Assembly (NCBI GenBank): GCA_044870185.1
Contig: JBIOYL010000109.1
Span: forward strand, 1-10,801
DNA from: JBIOYL01 sp044870185
GTDB taxonomy: Bacteria; Actinomycetota; CALGFH01
Length of the DNA: 10,801 bases
Reading direction: 5' to 3'
This document shows positions 1-5,916 of this stretch, in pieces. The notes beneath the pieces were generated by a model that was not told the DNA's origin, did not search any database, and saw nothing but the letters and a program-made list of their open reading frames with translations. Position 1 is the first letter of the stretch; the number at the start of each line of letters is the position of its first letter. The translations under genes were made by a program, and so were the position numbers.

Positions 1-2
1 AG

Positions 3-350
3 GCGACCCGGCTCGCCCACACCCTCAACAATCCGAGCCTGACGCCGATGGTGTGGCAGCGGTGGGCGCTGCTGGCCACCGCGCAGGGCGTGCCGGCCAG
101 GGGGGTCGCGTTGCTGTGGGCGCTGGCCGCGGTGCACGCCGAGCAGGCCGGCAGCCCGGACGCGGCCGAGTGGTGGCAGCACGCGGAGCGGGTGGCAGCC
201 GAGGCGGGCGGGCTGGGCAGACAGGAGGGCCTGGCCGCGCGTGCCACCGCGGCGGTCGCCCGGGACGGCGGGTGGGGGCTGCTGGCAGAGGTGTTCGGCC
301 CGCTGGACGCCGACGGTCCAGGTGGTAAGGACGCCGCGCCGGGCGCGTAG
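3..350 (+). CDS. 3' end of an unrecognised helical protein gene (5' end outside window)
   Basis: The frame is open from the window edge to a TAG at 348-350, giving the last 115 residues of a protein. An ATG at 48 exists, but the frame is open upstream of it and no ribosome binding site precedes it, so I take this as a truncated C-terminus. The visible part is rich in Ala, Trp and Glu and reads as paired amphipathic helices (for example ALLWALAAVHAEQAG, then WWQHAERVAAEAG), which resembles TPR-like helical hairpins. The tail is short, polar and Gly/Pro-rich. I do not recognise the family. It could be the end of a helical-repeat regulator of the kind seen at the right of this window, but that is a guess from composition. 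If the tRNA fragment at 520-566 marks the end of an integrated element, this gene would be in the chromosomal flank. Confidence 0.55.
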   Translation, partial: ATRLAHTLNNPSLTPMVWQRWALLATAQGVPARGVALLWALAAVHAEQAGSPDAAEWWQHAERVAAEAGGLGRQEGLAARATAAVARDGGWGLLAEVFGPLDADGPGGKDAAPGA

Positions 351-357
351 TTACCAC

Positions 358-371
358 GCGCGTCGACGCGC
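358..371. terminator. Perfect 14-bp palindrome just after the first gene
   Basis: GCGCGTCGACGCGC is a perfect palindrome starting 7 bases after the stop codon at 350. As RNA it folds into a 5-bp GC stem with a TCGA loop. No T-run follows, so it is either a short GC-type terminator or a chance palindrome. Confidence 0.3.
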
Positions 372-519
372 CGTCATCTAACCACCGAAATTGTGGAGAA
401 CCTCGATCATCCTGAGGGGACACCCTGACATTGAGAGCGATAGGGCCGAACAGCGCCAGCGGGGGATCGAGCGACCCACGCTGCAAGACGAACCACACGT
501 GAGCTGAGGAACGGAGCGA

Positions 520-566
520 GGTGACTGAGGGGACTCGAACCCCCGACCTTCGGAACCACAATCTGA
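520..566 (-). pseudogene. tRNA-His(GTG) 3' fragment, probable attachment-site remnant
   Basis: Read on the minus strand, this stretch has the 3' half of a tRNA. The anticodon arm is TCAGA / TTGTGGT / TCCGA (566-550), with anticodon GTG at 559-557 after T33. The T arm is GGGGG / TTCGAGT / CCCCT (544-528). The acceptor 3' strand is CAGTCAC (527-521), followed by C at 520; C73 is the characteristic discriminator of bacterial tRNA-His. No CCA is encoded. The matching 5' acceptor strand (GTGACTG) and a normal D arm are absent upstream, and the first mismatch (A564 against C552) falls in the 5' side of the anticodon stem. A fragment that keeps the anticodon loop to the 3' end is the usual att duplicate left by a tyrosine-recombinase element in a tRNA gene. 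Confidence 0.8.
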
Positions 567-635
567 TTGCGCCGCCTGCATCATCCCAGCTGCGTGACCT
601 GGAGGGCCGACGACCTGCGGTTCCTCCGAACGATC

Positions 636-675
636 GGTGACTGCTGGTGACCGCTCGTGCCCGTAGGCGACCGTT
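636..675. repeat. Tandem 10-bp repeats near the tRNA fragment
   Basis: GGTGACTGCT (636-645) is directly followed by GGTGACCGCT (646-655). A weak unit (656-665) comes next, then GGCGACCGTT (666-675). A related GTGACC lies at 592-597. Short direct repeats within about 100 bp of an att core are typical of integrase arm-binding sites; that role is inferred from position. Confidence 0.4.
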
Positions 676-930
676 GCGGCACGGACCCAGCGCGGACCGA
701 GCTCAGCGGGGCTTGCAAAGCTTGACTCTACTCTTTGTGGCCGCCGACGGGCATATCAGCAGCTGCTATGACCTCTTCCGTGTCAGAAAAAACCAGCCAG
801 CAGGGCGCGGCTGGCACCGAGCATTTCCCCAGATAAATAGCAGGACCGGGGTGTCCAGGACAGACCGCTCGTGGCCCTTGTTGTCCGGTGGAACATGCCC
901 CAGGTGTGCCCCAAGCGTGAGTCCCCGTGA

Positions 931-1107
931 CTGACCTGCGCTGGCAGGCTACGATCCCGGCAGTACGAGTCCAAAGAGAACGCGGGCCACAAGTTCTGGA
1001 CGGCCCGCTACGGCCGCTACGCCATCCGGATCTATCCCAACCGGCCGATAGGGCAGGGCGGTGGCGCCCCGGTCGGCCACCGCCGACGCGGCCGAACCTG
1101 CACTTGA
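931..1107 (+). pseudogene. Possible coding relic, unrecognised
   Basis: Frame 1 is open between the stop at 928-930 and the TGA at 1105-1107. It contains a protein-like stretch at 958-1050, including KFWTARYGRYAIRIYPNRP, rich in aromatic and basic residues and unlike the Arg/Ala/Pro-rich noise of other shadow frames. No ATG or GTG start with a ribosome binding site lies in this frame. It may be the remains of a gene, but the family is unknown and chance cannot be excluded. Confidence 0.25.
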
Positions 1108-1159
1108 TCGGCCTCGAGGCCTGGAGCTGAACGCCTGACAGGTCCAGCCGGTCACGCGC

Positions 1160-1165
1160 TAGGGT
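1160..1165 (+). promoter_or_regulatory. -10 box TAGGGT for an apparently leaderless gene
   Basis: TAGGGT ends 4 bases before the ATG at 1170, so transcription could begin at or next to the start codon, as in many actinobacterial leaderless genes. A CTGACA at 1135-1140 could act as -35 but at a long 19-base spacing. The AGGG inside the box might instead serve as a weak ribosome binding site. Confidence 0.4.
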
Positions 1166-1169
1166 CGGG

Positions 1170-2081
1170 ATGACGGTGCGTGCCAGACTAGCGGGCATGG
1201 CCTCGGACCCCAACTGGCTGCTCGCCACGGTCGCCACCTGCACCGCCGCGCTGGTCGCCATCGTCGGCGCCCTGCTGGTCAGCCGGGTGATCTCGCTCAG
1301 CAGTGACCAGGCCAGCCTGCAGCGGCGATCCGACGAGCTGGGATCACAGGTCACCGCGCTCACCGAGCAACTCGAAGACGTCAGCGCGGAGCTGCTCCGC
1401 CGCGACGCCGTGGATTTCGTGCACGAAGCGGCCGACGACATCATCAAGGGCCGAGGAGAGGTCGACCTCGGCGTGCTGATGGAGCGGCATGATCCCCGGG
1501 ACCGCGCTGCCGACGAGCTCCGCCCTACCGTGGAGGAGGCAGCCGCCGCGGTCGCCGCCGCCTTCCGCCAGGGCGACCCGCGGCTGGTGCTCGACCTGTC
1601 GGCCGACCGCTACCGGCTGCTGTACGCGCGCCTGGTTGAGGTCCTCGCCGCCGAGGGGCGAGACGGCGGGGCGGTCGCCGCGGACCGTCCCGCCGCCACG
1701 AGCGGGGTTGTGGCGGGGCAGTTCACGCTGAAGCAGGAGGAGGCGTATCGGCAGCTCCTGCGGGAGCGGCAGTCGCTGCGCAGCACGCGCCGGACGCTCC
1801 AGCTCCAGCGGAAGGAGATCGACGCGGCCCTGGGGGGCCTGTCGAACCCGCCGGGGTTGTGGGCCGGCCTGGCCGTGCTGGTCGTCTTCGCCGTGGTCGG
1901 CGCTGTCGTCCCGCTCGTGATCATGAGCACGCGGCCGGCCACGCTCGGCCGGGTGACTGCTGGCCTCGTCATCGGGCTGTTCCTCGGCGGCCTTGTCATG
2001 CTGGCGAGCTATGTGGCGGTCGAGATCCGCCGCCTGGCGCGCCGTAGCGGCCGCGTCGCGAAGCGACCACCGAAGCAGTGA
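1170..2081 (+). CDS. Membrane protein with coiled coils, family unknown
   Basis: 303 residues. A first hydrophobic helix spans about 17-40. A heptad-rich coiled coil follows at about 45-78 (SDQASLQRRSDELGSQVTAL onward), then a polar Ala-rich middle domain (80-180), a second strongly charged coiled coil at about 184-222, and two more membrane helices at about 230-252 and 261-285. The tail is basic and ends RPPKQ. With three helices, the middle domain and both coiled coils would lie on one side of the membrane. The ATG at 1170 was chosen because of the TAGGGT box just upstream; an ATG at 1197 (residue 10) would also keep all three helices. I recognise no enzyme motif and no named family. Predicted parallel coiled coils suggest self-association or a scaffold or sensing role, but this is inference. 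It lies 100 bp upstream of the transporter gene on the same strand. Confidence 0.75.
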   Translation: MTVRARLAGMASDPNWLLATVATCTAALVAIVGALLVSRVISLSSDQASLQRRSDELGSQVTALTEQLEDVSAELLRRDAVDFVHEAADDIIKGRGEVDLGVLMERHDPRDRAADELRPTVEEAAAAVAAAFRQGDPRLVLDLSADRYRLLYARLVEVLAAEGRDGGAVAADRPAATSGVVAGQFTLKQEEAYRQLLRERQSLRSTRRTLQLQRKEIDAALGGLSNPPGLWAGLAVLVVFAVVGAVVPLVIMSTRPATLGRVTAGLVIGLFLGGLVMLASYVAVEIRRLARRSGRVAKRPPKQ

Positions 2082-2168
2082 TGACCGAAGCGGCGGGTCC
2101 TTCTGGCCGATCTCGCCGGAACGGCCCGGACAGGGCAAGGTGGAGCGACGCTGCTGGCAGGGGCGCGG

Positions 2169-2174
2169 TAGGCT
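2169..2174 (+). promoter_or_regulatory. -10 box TAGGCT before the transporter gene
   Basis: TAGGCT is followed by 7 bases and then the GTG at 2182, a spacing that would make the transcript leaderless. It resembles the TAGGGT box before the 1170 gene. No convincing -35 is visible. This supports the GTG as start rather than an upstream in-frame ATG at 1993, which lies inside the preceding gene. Confidence 0.4.
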
Positions 2175-2181
2175 CTTGCGC

Positions 2182-3438
2182 GTGCCAAGGGCGCTTGCCG
2201 AGACCGTCGCGTTGTTGCTGCTGGCCGCCACCCTGGCCTTCGCGGTGGTCCGGCCCCGCGGCCTGCCCGAGGCGGTGGTGGCGGTCCCGGCCGCGCTGCT
2301 GGTGGTCGCGCTCGGCATTCTGCCCGCCCGCGCCGCCCTTGACGAGCTGGCCAGCCTCGGTCCCACCATCGGGTTCCTGGCGGCGGTGCTGCTGCTGGCC
2401 GAGCTGTGCGACCGTGAAGGGCTGTTCACTGCGGCCGGGCAGCGCATGGCCGCCGCCGCCAGGGGCCGGCCGGTGGCGCTGCTGGGGCTGGTGTTTGGGG
2501 TCGGCGCGTCGGTGACCGCGGTGCTGAGCCTGGACGCGACCGTGGTGCTGCTGACCCCGGTGGTGTTCGCCACCGCCCTGGGGCTGCGGCTGCGCCCCAA
2601 GCCGCACGTCTACGCCTGCACGCACCTGGCCAACTCCGCGTCGCTGCTGCTGCCCGTGTCGAACCTCACCAACCTGCTCGCCTTCCACGCCAGCGGCCTG
2701 ACCTTCGCCCGGTTTGCTGCCACCATGACGCTGCCGTGGCTGGCCGCGATCGGGGTCGAGTGGCTGGTGCTGCGCCGCTTTTTCGCCAGCGACCTGGTCG
2801 GCCGCGGTGAGGTCGCCGCCGCGCCCAAGCCAGCCGGCGCGCCCCGCTACGCGGTGGCGGTGCTCGCGCTGACGCTGGTCGGGTTCGGGGTGACCTCGCT
2901 GGTGCACCTGGACCCGGCGGTGGTCGCGGCGGGCGGCGCGCTGGCGCTGGCGGTGCCGGCGCTGCACGCCCGCCGGGTGCGCCCCGCCGAGCTGGGCCGC
3001 GCGGTGGCGCTGCCGTTCCTGGCATTTGTGGCCGCGCTCGGGGTGGTCGTCAGGGCGGTCTCGGTCGCTGGGCTCGGGCCGCTGGTTGAGCGGCTGGTGC
3101 CCGCAGGGGGGTCGCTGTGGTCGCTGCTTTTGGTCGCGGTGGTTGCCGCGGTGCTGGCCAACCTGGTCAACAACCTGCCCGCGATCCTGCTGCTGCTGCC
3201 GGCTGCCGCGGCGGCCGGCGGGCCGGGGACGGTCCTGGCCTGTCTGGTTGGCGTGAACGTCGGGCCGAACCTGACCTATGTCGGTTCGCTGGCCACCCTG
3301 CTGTGGCGGCGGGTGCTGCGCGAGCGCGACGCCGAGCCAGCGGTCGCCGAGTTCCTGCGGCTGGGCGCGCTCACCGTCCCGGCCGCCCTGCTGGCCGCCA
3401 CCGTGGCGCTGTGGCTGGTGCTGCGCGTACTACCATGA
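2182..3438 (+). CDS. ArsB-family arsenite/anion efflux permease (SLC13/IT superfamily)
   Basis: 418 residues, close to E. coli ArsB (about 429). It is hydrophobic throughout, with roughly 10-12 membrane helices in two halves joined by a polar loop at about 203-220. Family motifs are clear: SLDAT at 116-120, PVSNLTNLL at 158-166, NLVNNLPA at 327-334, and GPNLTYVGSLATLLW at 361-375, which matches the signature of ArsB pumps near their C-terminus. ArsB exports arsenite or antimonite from the cytoplasm, driven by the proton gradient or by an ArsA ATPase. No arsR, arsC or arsA is in the window, so substrate is uncertain and I withhold the arsB symbol; the wider family also moves other anions and sodium. 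The GTG start is set by the TAGGCT box and by normal family length. Its stop overlaps the next start (ATGA), indicating translational coupling with a USP-domain protein. Confidence 0.9.
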   Translation: MPRALAETVALLLLAATLAFAVVRPRGLPEAVVAVPAALLVVALGILPARAALDELASLGPTIGFLAAVLLLAELCDREGLFTAAGQRMAAAARGRPVALLGLVFGVGASVTAVLSLDATVVLLTPVVFATALGLRLRPKPHVYACTHLANSASLLLPVSNLTNLLAFHASGLTFARFAATMTLPWLAAIGVEWLVLRRFFASDLVGRGEVAAAPKPAGAPRYAVAVLALTLVGFGVTSLVHLDPAVVAAGGALALAVPALHARRVRPAELGRAVALPFLAFVAALGVVVRAVSVAGLGPLVERLVPAGGSLWSLLLVAVVAAVLANLVNNLPAILLLLPAAAAAGGPGTVLACLVGVNVGPNLTYVGSLATLLWRRVLRERDAEPAVAEFLRLGALTVPAALLAATVALWLVLRVLP

Positions 3439-3989
3439 CCGCCACCATGGATGCCACGGTGCGGGTGCTGGTTTGGCTGGTGGAGGGCACCTGGCAGGGG
3501 TGCATCGATGCTGCCGGGCCGCTGCTGCCCCCAGACGCCGAGGTCACCCTGCTGCACGTCGCCCCCACCGAGGTGGCGGAAGCCGCCGCCGGCGCGCTGG
3601 CCGGCCTGTTGGGCCGGGGCCGGCCGGGCCCGGGCCGGCACCCGGCCGAGCGGATCAGGGTCGTCTCCGATCAGGAGGCCGCTGAGCTGCTCACCGCCGC
3701 CGCGGCCCGGCTTGGGCGCCAAGCCGGGCGCCAGGCACGGACCGGTCGGGTCGAGCGCGTCGTGGTCGAGGCCGCCGGGGCCGCCGACCTGCTGGTGGCA
3801 GCCCGTGACGGTGACCGCTCCCGGCTCGGGCCGGCGAGCCTGGGCCCGGCGACCCGCTTTGTCGTCGACCACGCTCCCTGCCCGGTCCTGCTGGTCTGGC
3901 CTGACGTGGCACCCGGGCTCGAGTCGATCCCGCCACCGCCGCCACATCCAGCCCCACCACGCCCTGGGCCACCCCCTCCTGGGCACTGA
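3435..3989 (+). CDS. Universal stress protein (UspA) domain protein coupled to the transporter
   Basis: 184 residues, starting in the 4-base ATGA overlap with the transporter stop; there is no separate ribosome binding site, so translation is probably coupled. An N-terminal strand (VRVLVWLVEG, 9-18) and the DAEVTLLHVAP strand (34-44) fit the UspA fold. The C-terminal half holds ADLLVAARDGDRSRLGPASL (117-136) and then HAPCPVLLVWP (146-156), matching the UspA nucleotide-binding loop and last strand. The usual G-x2-G-x9-G(S/T) pattern is imperfect here: GP replaces GS, so ATP binding is doubtful. Residues after 160 form a Pro-rich tail. USP-domain proteins are cytoplasmic and some bind and regulate transporters; coupling here suggests it acts on, or with, the ArsB-like permease. 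Translation might also begin at M5 (3447). Confidence 0.85.
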   Translation: MTATMDATVRVLVWLVEGTWQGCIDAAGPLLPPDAEVTLLHVAPTEVAEAAAGALAGLLGRGRPGPGRHPAERIRVVSDQEAAELLTAAAARLGRQAGRQARTGRVERVVVEAAGAADLLVAARDGDRSRLGPASLGPATRFVVDHAPCPVLLVWPDVAPGLESIPPPPPHPAPPRPGPPPPGH

Positions 3990-4067
3990 CCTGACGTTCC
4001 TGGCGATGTCTGTGAGCGGCATCGTCGCTGGCGACCAACCGCAGCGCGCGGCGACACGAAGCCGGTG

Positions 4068-4092
4068 ACCAGCCGATCGGGCGGTGGCTGGT
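4068..4092. terminator. Hairpin between convergent genes
   Basis: ACCAGCC (4068-4074) and GGCTGGT (4086-4092) form a perfect 7-bp stem around an 11-base loop. It lies between the plus-strand USP gene and the minus-strand small gene, so it could terminate both. No T-run follows on either strand. Confidence 0.4.
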
Positions 4093-4173
4093 TGCGGGCG
4101 TGAAGGACCGGACCGGAATCGTCACCACGATCGTGCCTGCTCATCACTATTCAGCATGTCGCGTAACACGCTG

Positions 4174-4428
4174 CTACCGCACGGGGGGACCGAAGCCAGT
4201 TGCCCGCATGCAGGCACGGCAGTACGTAAAGAGGGCCGGCGTCCAGTCCCGGTCCTCGAACAGGATGAGCCCAGCAAGCGACCGACCACAGGCGACCCGG
4301 CGGGTGGCAGGGTCAACCGCATGAGCGACGCCCGACGGCACCATCATCGCTGCCCGCGGCCCCGGTCCTGCTGGAACCCGTCTCGACCGCCAGGACTGCG
4401 TGCCTTCGGTGGCGACCTTGTAGCCCAT
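4174..4428 (-). CDS. 84-residue small protein with a possible zinc-binding Cys/His set
   Basis: Start chosen at the ATG on 4428-4426 because AAGGAG lies exactly 6 bases upstream on the minus strand, one of the best ribosome binding sites in the window. The protein begins MGYKVATEGT, has a basic Arg/Pro/Gly stretch (14-27), then a compact half containing H36, C47 (VACGRS), and C70/C73 in a CRAC motif. One His plus three Cys, ending in CxxC, could bind zinc, as in small ribbon proteins. The hydrophobic strand LAGLILF (51-57) between them supports a folded domain. I do not recognise a named family or function. The reading frame runs without a stop from the integrase relic upstream, so it may sit in the transcription unit of the old element. 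It is missed if only long frames are considered, because the in-frame open stretch starts much further upstream. Confidence 0.65.
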   Translation of the reverse strand: MGYKVATEGTQSWRSRRVPAGPGPRAAMMVPSGVAHAVDPATRRVACGRSLAGLILFEDRDWTPALFTYCRACMRATGFGPPVR

Positions 4429-4504
4429 CTGCAGCTCCTTGCTCGGGATCAGTCTGCCTCGGCGAGCCAGACCAGCCGGTAGTGGCCTGCCGGTCGAGAC
4501 TGTG

Positions 4505-4728
4505 GCGGGCCCCCGGTCGTAGCGGCGGGTGGTACGCGCAGCGGCGTGGCTGGCCGCGTCCTGCACGTCGCGCAGAGACACATCGGCATCCAGGGCAGCG
4601 GTCACAAACGAGTGCCGCTGGCTGTGCGGACTGCGTCGCCCGTCGACCCGTGCGGTGCAGGTCGCGCTGACGCGCAGCCCGTTGCGGGCGAGCAGGCATA
4701 CGAGCGCAGGGGCACGGGCGCAGGCGGC
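4505..4728 (-). pseudogene. Tyrosine recombinase (phage-type integrase) relic with internal deletion
   Basis: On the minus strand this frame encodes ALVCLLARNGLRVS, which matches the box I region of tyrosine recombinases with its catalytic Arg. After only a short Arg-rich bridge comes SPHSQRHSFVTAALDADVSL and RDVQDAASHA, then TTRRYDRG. That is box II: the HxxR pair, the His of ASHA and the nucleophile Tyr are all still present. In intact enzymes box I and box II are separated by about 80-100 residues, including the catalytic Lys hairpin; here the gap is about 15 residues, so a large in-frame deletion joined them. The N-terminal DNA-binding domains are also gone: upstream residues are Arg/Ala/Pro-rich noise running into the DUF4190 gene. 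It cannot be an active integrase. It is a plausible remnant of the enzyme that used the tRNA-His site, though this link is inferred. Confidence 0.8.
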
Positions 4729-4771
4729 GCGGCGGCCAGAGCCGGGCTCACCTCGGATGACCGCCCGCGTC

Positions 4772-5224
4772 CTAGTCACCGAGGTCCCGGGAGAGCTGCT
4801 CGACGCAGGCCTGCCGCGCCGCGGCGCCCGAGGCATTGCCCATGCACCGCCCGAATCGATCGAAGTCGGTGACGTGGGTGGCGTAGAAGGTCCCGATACC
4901 GACCGTGATCGCGAGCCCGATCACCAGCGCCAACGCGCCGGTCACCAGCCCGGCCACGGCCTGCCCGCGGTTGGTGGCGACTCCCCGGTTGGCCCGGAGG
5001 AGGCCGACGATGCCAAAGCCCACCGCAAGCACCCCAAGGACGGCGGCGAGCGGGGCAAACAGCAGCAGCACCGCCAGCACCAGCGCGACCACGCCAACGA
5101 CCAGCGCCGCGGTTCCCAGGCCGTTCCGGCGAGACCGTGCGGTCGGCGGGGCCGGGGCGTCTGCTCGGCTGGGCGGCCTGGTCGGCGACCGGTCCGCTGG
5201 GCGCTCCGCCGGGGTCTCGGTCAT
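4772..5224 (-). CDS. DUF4190-type membrane protein
   Basis: 150 residues. The start is supported by CGGAGG with a 5-base gap before the ATG. The first 35 residues are Pro/Ala/Arg-rich and probably cytoplasmic. Hydrophobic helices span about 36-57, 58-77 and 89-112. The layout, two close helices, a short basic loop (RANRGVATNRGQAVAGL, 78-94), then a third helix, is that of DUF4190 proteins, which are common and of unknown function in Actinomycetota. After the last helix comes a short acidic tail with two cysteines (C127 and C140), probably outside the cell and possibly disulfide-bonded. A Cys-containing tail of this kind is familiar in the family. It follows the DUF47 pseudogene on the same strand and precedes the integrase relic; nothing in the context defines its role. 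Confidence 0.82.
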   Translation of the reverse strand: MTETPAERPADRSPTRPPSRADAPAPPTARSRRNGLGTAALVVGVVALVLAVLLLFAPLAAVLGVLAVGFGIVGLLRANRGVATNRGQAVAGLVTGALALVIGLAITVGIGTFYATHVTDFDRFGRCMGNASGAAARQACVEQLSRDLGD

Positions 5225-5439
5225 GGCTGCCTCCGATCGTTGGGGACCGCGTGCGGTCCCTGCCGGGCAATGGGCCGGCTACGCTCTTGGCTGGTCTTCT
5301 TGGGCAGTCCGCGTTGGCCCTGTCTGGATACTGCTCGGCCTTGGCGCAGATGCGCGACCAGCGCTTCCTACCACCTTGCACTGCTGGAGGCAAAGCCGCG
5401 CGAGAGGACTCGACCGTGTGGGTGATCGGCGCAACCGAG

Positions 5440-5757
5440 GCCTTATGGAGGACGAGCATGCCGGCGGCCTCCTCGATCTCATCGACGACGTCGTCGAGCT
5501 GCGAGGCGAGCGCGTAGATGTCTTCACGGTCGAACGGCGTGATGAAGGTGGAGTCGAGGCGGGTGAGGATGGCATGGGTGATGCGGTCGCCTTCGTGCTC
5601 GTGCTCCATGAGGTGCTGAGGTGCTTGGCTTTCATCTCCGGGTCGACGAAGTCTTCGAGGAGGTCATCCAGCAGCCGAGCGGATTCGGCCATGTTGTCGG
5701 CGGCGGCCTCAAACAGGTCGAAAAATGACTGGTCGCGTGAAACAGTTGCAGCTTCAT
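5440..5757 (-). pseudogene. DUF47 (Pit accessory / PhoU-like) pseudogene, frameshifted and truncated
   Basis: A GGAGG box lies 5 bases before an ATG at 5757-5755, and the protein starts MKLQLF. The frame then shifts near 5735-5740 (one base lost or two gained), after which RDQSFFDLFEAAADNMAESA and LLDDLLEDFVDPEMKAKHL follow. A second shift at 5609-5624 is caused by an 8-bp tandem duplication. Beyond it come EHEGDRITHAILTRLDSTFI, TPFDREDIYALASQLDDVVD and EIEEAAGMLVLHK, all hallmark DUF47 sequence. Similarity then stops near 5440, at about 105 of the normal 205-215 residues. DUF47 proteins are cytoplasmic helical bundles related to PhoU, normally encoded next to a Pit-type phosphate transporter. 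No such transporter follows here, so both partner and C-terminal half appear lost. With two frameshifts and a truncation the gene is most likely dead. Confidence 0.85.
5609..5624. repeat. 8-bp tandem duplication TGAGGTGC x2 inside the DUF47 pseudogene
   Basis: TGAGGTGC at 5609-5616 is repeated exactly at 5617-5624. Removing one copy restores a single DUF47 reading frame, giving KHLMEHEHEGDRITH on the minus strand. The duplication is therefore the direct cause of the second frameshift. Confidence 0.9.
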
Positions 5758-5820
5758 GTCCACCTCCGGTCCAGGCGAATGGTACCCAGGTCCGGGCCGG
5801 TGGCGTGGTCCAGGTCGGTG

Positions 5821-5836
5821 GGCTCAGCCCTGAGCC
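5821..5836. terminator. Hairpin between the DUF2254 gene and the DUF47 pseudogene
   Basis: GGCTCA and TGAGCC form a 6-bp stem around GCCC. It lies about 80 bases past the DUF2254 stop in the direction of transcription and before the DUF47 start, so it may be a terminator. No T-run follows. Confidence 0.4.
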
Positions 5837-5916
5837 GTTGCTTTCGGGACACGAAACTGTCGGTCTCGGGATCTGGAGGTAGCCGAGCAGCGCTTGCTGC
5901 TGTCGAAGGTGAACGG

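Larger units (their letters stand above)
351..1169. other. 819-bp gene-poor stretch
   Basis: No convincing complete gene on either strand. It holds a 14-bp palindrome (358-371), a tRNA-His 3' fragment (520-566, minus), 10-bp direct repeats (636-675), a possible coding relic (931-1107) and a promoter-like box (1160-1165). Short reading frames here lack ribosome binding sites and recognisable motifs. The content suits the end of an integrated element with decayed DNA behind it. Confidence 0.6.

Noticed and set aside
378..584. Minus-strand 68-residue protein containing GRGFESPQSP
   Set aside because: This peptide is the translation of a tRNA T arm, a well-known source of false small proteins.
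520..600. A complete tRNA-His gene
   Set aside because: The 3' half is good, but no 5' acceptor strand pairing with CAGTCAC and no normal D arm exist within tRNA length upstream on the minus strand.
1993..2181. Longer N-terminus for the ArsB-like permease from an ATG at 1993
   Set aside because: The added residues overlap the preceding gene out of frame, are Arg/Ser-rich, and would exceed the family length; the GTG at 2182 follows a -10 box and gives 418 residues.
1344..2600. Long minus-strand open frame of 418 residues
   Set aside because: It is Arg/Ala/Pro-rich, opposite two better plus-strand genes with membrane helices and family motifs, and shows no family features.
4529..5425. Plus-strand open frame of 298 residues
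   Set aside because: It lies antisense to the DUF4190 gene, the integrase relic and the DUF47 pseudogene; its composition is typical of a shadow frame.
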